A stretch of DNA of 11,011 nt from an uncultured Dehalococcoidia bacterium (GTDB lineage Bacteria > Chloroflexota > Dehalococcoidia > Tepidiformales > Tepidiformaceae): contig CALFYR010000467.1 of the NCBI GenBank assembly GCA_937954195.1, positions 1 through 11,011 on the forward strand. The letters run 5' to 3'. The notes under the pieces were generated by a model that was not told the DNA's origin, ran no database searches, and was given only the letters and a program-made list of their open reading frames with translations. Positions 5,895 through 11,011 of the stretch are shown here, one piece after another. Positions within the stretch are counted from its first letter, which is position 1; every line of letters starts with the position of its first letter. Made by a program: the position numbers and the translations under genes.

Positions 5895-6522
5895 CGGCGG
5901 ACCAGTCCTCCAGCCCGAGTACTTTCAGCGCGTCGACGAGTCCCCCGACCCGGAGTTCTACCGCGAGCCTCGGCTCGTCACGCACATCGATGACCACGCG
6001 ATCGCGTCGCTCACACGGTTCTACGGCCAGCTCATCCCGGACGGCGCGATGGTCCTCGACCTGATGACGAGCTGGGTCTCGCATCTCCCGGAAGGCAAGC
6101 CGCTCGCTGGCGTCGCCGGCCTCGGCATGAACCTCGTGGAACTGGAGAACAACCCCGTCCTCACGGAGCGCGTCGTCCAGGACCTGAACGCCAACCCGGT
6201 GCTCCCGTGGCACGACGGAACCTTCGACGCAGCGATCGTCACGGTCTCGATCCAGTACCTCACCTCGCCGGTCGAGGTCTTCCGCGAGGTCGCGCGTGTG
6301 CTCAAACCTGGAGGGCCGTTCGCGGTCGCCTATTCGAACCGCTGCTTCCCCACGAAGGCCGTGCGCATCTGGCAATCGCTCGGCGACCGCGATCACGCCG
6401 AGCTGATTGCGCTCTATTTCCGCCTTTCGGGTGCCTTCGACCAGGCGCAGGCCTTCGATATCAGCCCGGAAGGCGGTCACGATCCCATGTATGTCGTGGT
6501 TGGCCGCACCGTGAGTACTTGA
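5887..6522 (+). CDS. Class I SAM-dependent methyltransferase with atypical motif I
   Basis: The 211-residue protein has the order of a Methyltransf_11-type Rossmann fold: Val-Leu-Asp-Leu (56-59) where motif I starts, a Gly-Leu-Gly-Met-Asn stretch (78-82) at the acidic-loop position, Leu-Pro-Trp-His-Asp-Gly-Thr-Phe-Asp-Ala (106-115), and Glu-Val-Ala-Arg-Val-Leu-Lys-Pro-Gly-Gly (134-143). Motif I is unusual: the normal Gly-x-Gly-x-Gly loop is replaced by Met-Thr-Ser-Trp-Val-Ser-His-Leu-Pro. The substrate is unknown. The ATG overlaps the stop of the heme monooxygenase gene (ATGGCTGA), so the two are very probably co-translated. The stop codon lies inside the palindrome that precedes padR. Confidence 0.85.
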   Translation: MADGGPVLQPEYFQRVDESPDPEFYREPRLVTHIDDHAIASLTRFYGQLIPDGAMVLDLMTSWVSHLPEGKPLAGVAGLGMNLVELENNPVLTERVVQDLNANPVLPWHDGTFDAAIVTVSIQYLTSPVEVFREVARVLKPGGPFAVAYSNRCFPTKAVRIWQSLGDRDHAELIALYFRLSGAFDQAQAFDISPEGGHDPMYVVVGRTVST

Positions 6523-6548
6523 TCGCCAAGTAATCTCCAACGTAGTAT
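6516..6548. promoter_or_regulatory. padR promoter with overlapping operator-like palindrome
   Basis: TACTTG-ATCGC-CAAGTA (6516-6532) is a perfect inverted repeat with 6-bp arms. A candidate -35, TTGATC (6519-6524), lies within it. After an 18-nt spacer follows the -10-like TAGTAT (6543-6548), 7 nt before the GTG start of padR, which has no Shine-Dalgarno. The arrangement fits a leaderless promoter that a dimeric repressor could block. Binding by the PadR protein is inference. Confidence 0.5.
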
Positions 6549-6555
6549 TCCGCGC

Positions 6556-7095
6556 GTGACCGACCGTGAGCTCTTGCCCGGCGAATACGCCATCCTCGGC
6601 CTGCTCCTCGAAGGCCCAATGCACGGGTACGAAATGGCGCGCCATTTCGAGGGCCACGAACTCACCACCGTCTGCCCGATCGAGCAAAGCTCGCTCTACA
6701 CCTACCTCCGCAACGTCGAGGCGCGCGAACTGGTGACCTGGGAGGAGACGCGTGTTGGCGCCCGCCCGCCGCGCAAGATGTACTCTCTCACCGAATCCGG
6801 CGAGCAAGCGGTCCGGCGCTGGCTCGACGCGCCCGTCATGCGCCTCCGCGAAGTCCGCCTCGATTTCCTCCTCAAGCTCTACTTCCTCCACCGGCTGGAC
6901 CCTGACGCCGAGCGCGAACTCCTCCATGTCCAGATCGATGTCTGCCGTGACTACCTCGGGACGCTGGAGCGTCAGCCCGATTCGTCGCCGTTCCTTCGGC
7001 TTGTCCACGGATCGAAGCGTTCGGCCGCGCTGGCAACCCTGAACTGGCTCCGCAGCTATGCGGATGAACTCAACCGGGAACGGAGTGAGCCATGA
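6556..7095 (+). CDS. PadR-family transcriptional regulator
   Basis: The 179-residue protein has the PadR winged helix in residues about 7-92: Glu-Tyr-Ala-Ile-Leu-Gly-Leu-Leu, then Gly-Pro-Met-His-Gly-Tyr-Glu, then Ser-Ser-Leu-Tyr-Thr-Tyr-Leu (recognition helix) and a wing ending Arg-Lys-Met-Tyr-Ser-Leu-Thr-Glu-Ser-Gly. The C-terminal helices (about 95-175) match the dimerisation and ligand half of the longer PadR/AphA-type members. It should bind DNA as a dimer and usually represses neighbouring genes. GTG at 6556 has no Shine-Dalgarno and lies 7 nt after a -10-like box. The stop overlaps the modA start as ATGA, so it heads the modABC operon. The ligand is unknown; neighbouring genes suggest a link to molybdate supply, though PadR proteins more often sense phenolics or drugs. 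Confidence 0.93.
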   Translation: MTDRELLPGEYAILGLLLEGPMHGYEMARHFEGHELTTVCPIEQSSLYTYLRNVEARELVTWEETRVGARPPRKMYSLTESGEQAVRRWLDAPVMRLREVRLDFLLKLYFLHRLDPDAERELLHVQIDVCRDYLGTLERQPDSSPFLRLVHGSKRSAALATLNWLRSYADELNRERSEP

Positions 7096-7958
7096 AGCGC
7101 GGGTGGTTCCGGTGGTTCGCGCTGGGCGTGATCGCGGCTGGGTCGTTCGCACTCGTTTCGGCCTGCGGCGACGATGACGACGACGCAACGCCGGCCGCTG
7201 CCACCCACGAGACCACCGCTACGAGTTCTCCCGGCAGCCCAACGGCGGTCCCGCTCGAAGGTGATCTCACCGTGTTCGCCGCGGCTTCCCTCACCGACGC
7301 CTTCACCGATATCGGCGACGCGTTCGAAGCGGCGAACGATGGCGTGGACGTGCAATTCAACTTCGCTTCCTCGTCGGCGCTCGCGACGCAGGTGAACGAA
7401 GGCGCCCCCGCCGACATCTTCGCGTCAGCAGACAACGCACAGATGAGGGTGGTGACCGACGCCGGCTCGGCTGAATCGCCGCTGCTCTTCGCCACGAACG
7501 TACTCGTGGTGGTGGTCCCGCCCGATTCCGAACTCCAGTCGTTTGAAGACCTGGCCGCCGAAGGCATCCGGCTGGTACTGGCTGGACCCGATGTGCCGGT
7601 TGGCCGGTACTCGCGCCAGATCCTTGAGAATGCCTCGGCTCCTGGAGGGATTGCGCCGGACTTCGGCGATCGCGTCCTGGCGAACCTGCGGAGCGACGAG
7701 GCGAACGTTCGGGCCGTCCTCTCGAAGGTCCAGCTGGGTGAAGCCGACGCAGGAATCGTGTACCAGACGGATGCCGCCATTGCCGGCGATGAAGTGCGGG
7801 TAATCGAGATTCCCGAGACCTTCAACGTCATCGCCGAATATCCCATCGCCGTGACGACTGATTCCGGCGAAGCGGAACTGGCGGCGGCATTCGTCGCATT
7901 TGTCCTCTCAGAGGAAGGGCAGGCTATCCTTCGTGCGTACGGGTTCAGTTCGCCCTGA
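7092..7958 (+). CDS. modA: Molybdate ABC transporter, substrate-binding lipoprotein
   Basis: The 288-residue protein has a signal sequence with lipobox Leu-Val-Ser-Ala-Cys (Cys25 lipidated), a Gly-Asp5-Ala-Thr-Pro stretch and a Thr/Ser/Pro linker to about residue 55. The binding domain begins Leu-Thr-Val-Phe-Ala-Ala-Ala-Ser-Leu-Thr-Asp-Ala, the standard ModA opening. Ser66, the Ser-Ser-Ser at 93-95 and Tyr224 in Gly-Ile-Val-Tyr-Gln-Thr-Asp sit where ModA proteins hydrogen-bond the oxyanion, and Gly-Ala-Pro-Ala-Asp-Ile-Phe-Ala-Ser-Ala-Asp (104-114) is a family block. It captures molybdate, and perhaps tungstate, outside the membrane and delivers it to ModB. GGAG (7082-7085) precedes the ATG, which overlaps the padR stop. 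Confidence 0.95.
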   Translation: MKRGWFRWFALGVIAAGSFALVSACGDDDDDATPAAATHETTATSSPGSPTAVPLEGDLTVFAAASLTDAFTDIGDAFEAANDGVDVQFNFASSSALATQVNEGAPADIFASADNAQMRVVTDAGSAESPLLFATNVLVVVVPPDSELQSFEDLAAEGIRLVLAGPDVPVGRYSRQILENASAPGGIAPDFGDRVLANLRSDEANVRAVLSKVQLGEADAGIVYQTDAAIAGDEVRVIEIPETFNVIAEYPIAVTTDSGEAELAAAFVAFVLSEEGQAILRAYGFSSP

Positions 7959-7978
7959 CCCACCGGAGGAACGCGTCT

Positions 7979-8785
7979 TTGGCCGACCGCACCGCCACCG
8001 TTACGGTGATCTTTCTTGGCATCGCGTTCGCCGCTTTCTTCCTGCTTCCGTTCGGCGGCCTCGTCGATCGCGCCGTCCGCGAAGGCAACACGTGGGACAT
8101 CGCCACCAGCGAATTCGCCATCGAGGCGCTCCAACTTTCCTTGTGGACCTCGACGGTGACCGTGGTGCTTGCGCTTGTGTTCGGCACGCCGGCTGCCTAC
8201 TTCCTCGCTCGCGCGCAATTCCCGGGGAAGAGCCTCGTCGATGGTCTGATCGATCTCCCCATCGTCCTCCCCCCGACCGTCGCGGGCGTCGCGCTCCTCA
8301 CGGCCTTCGGCCGGCGGGGCCTCCTCGGTGAACCCATCGAGGAGTGGTTCGGCTTCACCTTCGGGTTTCGCACCATTGCCGTCATCATGGCCCAGCTGCT
8401 GGTTTCCGCCCCGTTCTACGTCCGTGCTGCCCGCAGCGGCTTCGAATCCGTCGACTTCCAGCTGGAGCGGGTCGCCTACACGCTGGGCGCCTCCAGGGTC
8501 CGGACGTTTTTCCGCATCGTGGTGCCGCAGGCGTGGCCAGCGCTCCTGGCCGGAATCGTCCTCTGTTGGGCGAGGGCCATGGGCGAACTCGGTGCAACCC
8601 TCATCTTCGCCGGCAATTTCCAGGGCAGCACCCAGACGATGCCCCTGGCCATCATCTCTGCGTTCGAAGGGACGGCGCTCGGCCTCGCTGGCGCGGTCGC
8701 ACTCTCGCTCATCCTGCTGGTTGTCGCGCTTGCTGTCCTGACCGTTTTTCGGCTCGCCACCAGCGCGGCGGGGCGGCGCCTGTGA
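7979..8785 (+). CDS. modB: Molybdate ABC transporter permease
   Basis: This 268-residue integral membrane protein has about six hydrophobic segments (near 8-28, 53-76, 93-110, 131-148, 186-202, 235-257). The cytoplasmic coupling loop is visible at 162-185: Glu-Arg-Val-Ala-Tyr-Thr-Leu-Gly-Ala, followed by Phe-Phe-Arg-Ile-Val-Val-Pro-Gln-Ala, the ModB form of the EAA motif that docks on the ATPase. Leu-Pro-Ile-Val-Leu-Pro-Pro-Thr-Val-Ala-Gly (93-103) is also typical. A TTG start at 7979 is taken because GGAGGA (7965-7970) lies 8-9 nt upstream and no ATG or GTG begins the conserved N-terminus. It lies 20 bp behind modA, and its TGA overlaps the GTG of modC. Confidence 0.94.
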   Translation: MADRTATVTVIFLGIAFAAFFLLPFGGLVDRAVREGNTWDIATSEFAIEALQLSLWTSTVTVVLALVFGTPAAYFLARAQFPGKSLVDGLIDLPIVLPPTVAGVALLTAFGRRGLLGEPIEEWFGFTFGFRTIAVIMAQLLVSAPFYVRAARSGFESVDFQLERVAYTLGASRVRTFFRIVVPQAWPALLAGIVLCWARAMGELGATLIFAGNFQGSTQTMPLAIISAFEGTALGLAGAVALSLILLVVALAVLTVFRLATSAAGRRL

Positions 8786-9870
8786 CACTCGAACTCGATA
8801 TTCGCCGCCGGCTCGGGGCCTTCCACTACCAGGCGACCATCCAGGCCCGCCACGAAATCGTCGTGCTCTTTGGCCATTCCGGCGCCGGAAAGAGCCTCAC
8901 GCTTCAGTTCGCGGCCGGCCTCATGCGCCCAGACTCCGGTCGAATCGCAATCGATGGCGTCGAGGTGTTCGATTCGGCCCGGGGAGTGAATGTCCCACCG
9001 CAGCTCCGGGGCGTCGGGTACGTCGTGCAGGACCTGGCGCTGTTCCCGCACCTCACGGTTGAGCAAAACATCGCGTTCGGTGTCCCGCGGGCCGTCGATT
9101 CGCAGGAACGCGTGCGCCAGCTCGCCAGCCTGCTCCATCTTGAGGGGTTCGAGCGCCGCAAACCGGCGACCCTCTCCGGCGGGCAGCAGCAACGCGTTGC
9201 CCTGGCTCGCGCACTCGCCCGCGACGCGCACCTCCTGCTCCTCGATGAGCCGTTCTCCGCCCTGGATGATGCGCTCCGTGTCGACCTGCGGCGCGAACTC
9301 CTCCGCCTGCGCGAGGAGCTAGGGCTCACCATCCTCTTCGTCACCCACGATCTGCGGGAAGCCCACCTGCTGGCGGACCGTATCGCGGTCTTCGATGAGG
9401 GCAGCGTCCTGCAGTTCGGACCGCGGGACGATGTGTTTCGCCGCCCCAGGTCCGGCCGCGTTGCCCGGCTCGTTGGTTTCACCAACATCTGGAAAGGCTC
9501 TGTGACGGCCGTCAACGCCGATCGTGTCGACCTGGACGTTGCCGGGCTCGCCATCTGGGCCCGGCCGCCGGTGGCTCAGCTGTCGCGGGGAGATGCGGTG
9601 GAAGTGATGATCCGCGCCGAGCGTGTGAACCTCCGCCGCGAACATGCGGACCCCGCCGGCACGAACCTCTTCCCGGGGCGCTCCGTTGAGCACTTCGCCT
9701 ACGGAAACACGCATCAGCTCCGCTTCGAGCCAGAAGGGGCTGGCCCCGTGGTCAACGTCGAAATCGCCGCCCGACCCTACGAAGTCCTCGGGGTGGCCGA
9801 CCGCGCCGCCTGGCTGATCGAACTGCCGCCGGAAGACCTGCATGTCGTGCCTGTCCAACGGGAGCCTTAG
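8782..9870 (+). CDS. modC: Molybdate-type ABC transporter ATP-binding protein
   Basis: This 362-residue ATPase powers import through ModB. Walker A is Gly-His-Ser-Gly-Ala-Gly-Lys-Ser (31-38), the Q-loop Gln is residue 83, the signature Leu-Ser-Gly-Gly-Gln is 131-135, Walker B is Leu-Leu-Leu-Leu-Asp-Glu-Pro (151-157), and the switch His is 189. The C-terminal 125 residues form a TOBE/MOP-like region with Asn-Ile-Trp-Lys-Gly-Ser-Val (235-241) and Val-Met-Ile-Arg-Ala-Glu-Arg-Val (275-282); this resembles the two-part regulatory domain of ModC/WtpC and CysA/PotA. The call to molybdate rests mainly on ModA next door. GTG at 8782 overlaps the modB stop (GTGA). The stop TAG shares bases with the stop of the convergent Nudix gene. 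Confidence 0.94.
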   Translation: MTLELDIRRRLGAFHYQATIQARHEIVVLFGHSGAGKSLTLQFAAGLMRPDSGRIAIDGVEVFDSARGVNVPPQLRGVGYVVQDLALFPHLTVEQNIAFGVPRAVDSQERVRQLASLLHLEGFERRKPATLSGGQQQRVALARALARDAHLLLLDEPFSALDDALRVDLRRELLRLREELGLTILFVTHDLREAHLLADRIAVFDEGSVLQFGPRDDVFRRPRSGRVARLVGFTNIWKGSVTAVNADRVDLDVAGLAIWARPPVAQLSRGDAVEVMIRAERVNLRREHADPAGTNLFPGRSVEHFAYGNTHQLRFEPEGAGPVVNVEIAARPYEVLGVADRAAWLIELPPEDLHVVPVQREP

Positions 9871-10493
9871 AGGACCATCGGCTCCCGGCTCGTGAACTCG
9901 TACAGCATGGCGGGCCGGTGAGCCCCCTGCTTTTCATAACTGCCAGTCTCGCTCACGATACCCAGCCCCACCACCCGCCGCCGGAAGTTCCGCTTATCCA
10001 TCTTCTCGCCAAGGATCGCTTCGTAGACTTGCTGCATCCGCGTGAGGGTGAAGCGCTGCGGCAGGAGGCTGTACACCACGTTGGTGTACTCGAGCTTGTT
10101 TCGCAGCCGTTCCTCCGCGTAGGCAACGACACGTTCGTTTTCGAACGCGACCCGGGGCAGCGGATGCACCGGCTGCCACGCCGGCCGCCAATCCGAATCC
10201 GGTCGAAGGCGCACTCGGGCGATATCGACGAGCGCGAAGTACGTCACCACGATGTCCGCGCGTCCCGGGCCAAGGTTGTCGAAGGTGTACAGCTGCTCCA
10301 GGAACACGTCCGATACACCCGTCTCGTCGGCGAGCTTCCGTTTCGCGGCGTCGTCTAGCGTTTCGCCTTGGAGCAGCACACCGCCGGGGAGCGCCCACTG
10401 CCCCGCGCACGGGTCGGCCGCGCGCTCGATGAGCAGCACGTTCAGCCGGCCGGCATTGACCGTGAAGATGACGACGACGACAGCGGTGGACAC
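9867..10493 (-). CDS. NrtR-like Nudix-domain transcriptional regulator
   Basis: The 208-residue protein has an N-terminal Nudix fold (about 1-125) and a C-terminal winged helix (about 140-205) containing Leu-Pro-Gln-Arg-Phe-Thr-Leu-Thr, Val-Tyr-Glu-Ala-Ile-Leu-Gly, Lys-Arg-Asn-Phe-Arg-Arg and Arg-Pro-Ala-Met-Leu-Tyr, the layout of NrtR repressors of NAD metabolism. The Nudix box spans Gly38-Val60 but the usual Arg-Glu-x-x-Glu-Glu is Arg-Lys-Leu-Ala-Asp-Glu (52-57), so a metal-binding Glu is lost and hydrolysis is doubtful; it likely senses an ADP-ribose-type ligand. GTG at 10493 is preferred because TACACT lies 6 nt upstream and a palindrome covers it. ATG at 10544 would add 17 residues and overlap the upstream gene by 20 nt. 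An active ADP-ribose pyrophosphatase is the alternative. Confidence 0.85.
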   Translation of the reverse strand: MSTAVVVVIFTVNAGRLNVLLIERAADPCAGQWALPGGVLLQGETLDDAAKRKLADETGVSDVFLEQLYTFDNLGPGRADIVVTYFALVDIARVRLRPDSDWRPAWQPVHPLPRVAFENERVVAYAEERLRNKLEYTNVVYSLLPQRFTLTRMQQVYEAILGEKMDKRNFRRRVVGLGIVSETGSYEKQGAHRPAMLYEFTSREPMVL

Positions 10494-10505
10494 TGAGGCA
10501 GTGTA
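10490..10505. promoter_or_regulatory. Palindrome over -10 box and GTG of the Nudix regulator
   Basis: ACACTG-AGG-CAGTGT (10490-10504) is a perfect inverted repeat with 6-bp arms. On the minus strand it covers most of the TACACT -10-like box (10505-10500) and the GTG start codon (10493-10491), which are 6 nt apart with no Shine-Dalgarno. It is well placed to be a self-operator. Binding is inferred. Confidence 0.45.
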
Positions 10506-10524
10506 GCCCGACTTTGGGAAAGGC

Positions 10525-11011
10525 TCAGACGCGTGGCGCCACATCCCGCATGAATGCCCTCAGGTAGGCGAACAAATCGTCCAGGTTCCGCGCGGGGATC
10601 GAGAGCATGAACTCATCGAGACCGGCTTCCTGGTAGGCACGCAGGTCGGCCGCCTGTTCGTCGGGTGTCCCGGTGAGCACGGCCCGGGGCCCACTCGACC
10701 CGGACCGGCCGCCCGGCATGTGCCGAAGACAGGTTGGCCCCACAGGCCTCCCGAAGCGCTCACATTGCTTCCGGTACTCGTCCAGGCCAGCGGCAAAGTC
10801 CGCCGGAGCAAGGTTGATTGGGTGCCAGCCGTCACCCAGTTCCGCCGCCCGGCGGATGCTCGGCGCGCCGTTTCCCCCAACCCAGATTGGGATCGTGCCT
10901 CGCCGGGTCGCGCCGCCCTTTGGGAACATGCGCATGTTCTCGTAGTTCTTCCATCGTCCCGCGAACGTCGAGGTTTCGTTGTCCCAGAGGTTTCGAAACA
11001 CCCGCAGGGAC
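10525..11011 (-). CDS. LLM-class (luciferase-like) F420/flavin oxidoreductase, C-terminal part
   Basis: The last 162 residues of a gene entering from the right edge are visible; the reading frame is open to the window end and the true start is outside. Ile-Pro-Ile-Trp-Val-Gly-Gly-Asn-Gly followed by Arg-Arg-Ala-Ala-Glu-Leu-Gly-Asp-Gly-Trp is the hallmark of the bacterial luciferase-like barrel family, and the tail Gly-Thr-Pro-Asp-Glu-Gln-Ala-Ala-Asp-Leu plus Ala-Gly-Leu-Asp-Glu-Phe is its usual C-terminal strand-helix. Members use reduced F420 or FMN; actinobacterial and Chloroflexota copies are often F420-dependent, which is an inference here. The Nudix regulator gene follows 31 bp downstream on the same strand. 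Confidence 0.9.
   Translation of the reverse strand, partial: SLRVFRNLWDNETSTFAGRWKNYENMRMFPKGGATRRGTIPIWVGGNGAPSIRRAAELGDGWHPINLAPADFAAGLDEYRKQCERFGRPVGPTCLRHMPGGRSGSSGPRAVLTGTPDEQAADLRAYQEAGLDEFMLSIPARNLDDLFAYLRAFMRDVAPRV

Noticed and set aside
5875..7188. A 437-codon open frame on the minus strand
   Set aside because: It is antisense to the methyltransferase and padR genes, which have clear motifs. The translation is Arg/Glu-rich without a family pattern.
7070..8788. A 572-codon open frame on the minus strand
   Set aside because: It lies wholly antisense to modA and modB, whose products match known families throughout. Its product is low-complexity and charged with no recognisable motif, as expected for an antisense frame in GC-rich DNA.
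1..11011. CRISPR array, insertion sequence or phage remnant
   Set aside because: No regularly spaced repeats, transposase motifs or terminal inverted repeats were seen.

Overview
The window reads as GC-rich bacterial chromosome with dense, ordinary housekeeping and transport genes. Several traits point to a Chloroflexota lineage, perhaps Dehalococcoidia/Tepidiforma-like, or possibly an actinobacterium: short lipoproteins with a run of aspartates after the lipobox cysteine, an F420-type luciferase-family oxidoreductase, frequent GTG/TTG starts, and apparently leaderless promoters. This assignment is inference from style, not from a marker gene. No insertion sequence, phage gene or CRISPR array is visible.

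Layout. 2-1116 (+): the end of a DinB-like four-helix protein, coupled by an ATGA overlap to an unrecognised 287-residue helical protein. 1155-3516 (+): a small lipoprotein, then a branched-chain aminotransferase (ilvE) whose end overlaps a five-helix membrane protein with a bacterial PH-like domain. 3564-3638 (+): tRNA-Arg(CCG) with encoded CCA, preceded by two mutually exclusive hairpins. 3639-4622 (-): a PLP-dependent threonine/serine dehydratase whose stop codon abuts the tRNA end. 4701-5543 (+): a membrane-anchored or secreted lysozyme-like (SLT) protein. 5571-6522 (+): an IsdG/HmoA-type heme monooxygenase overlapping a methyltransferase with an unusual SAM loop. 6556-9870 (+): a PadR-family regulator in a tight operon with modA, modB and modC, a molybdate-type ABC importer. 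9867-10493 (-): a NrtR-like Nudix/winged-helix regulator, convergent with modC and sharing its stop-codon bases. 10525-11011 (-): the C-terminal part of an LLM-class oxidoreductase that runs off the window.

How it works together. The most coherent unit is padR-modABC. PadR appears to be transcribed from a leaderless promoter whose -35 box sits inside a 6-bp-arm palindrome, suggesting autoregulation of a molybdate importer by a PadR protein instead of ModE. Four genes (lipoprotein, dehydratase, padR, Nudix regulator) carry a TANNNT -10-like box 6-8 nt before the start codon and no Shine-Dalgarno. ilvE has both a -10 and a good Shine-Dalgarno, and most operon-internal genes (PH protein, heme monooxygenase, modA, modB) keep a purine-rich one. 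Two of the leaderless starts overlap perfect palindromes, so operator control at the start codon is a recurring theme. The ilvE and dehydratase genes both concern branched-chain or hydroxy-amino-acid metabolism but are not in one operon. Function calls rest on motifs read by eye; no database search was made.
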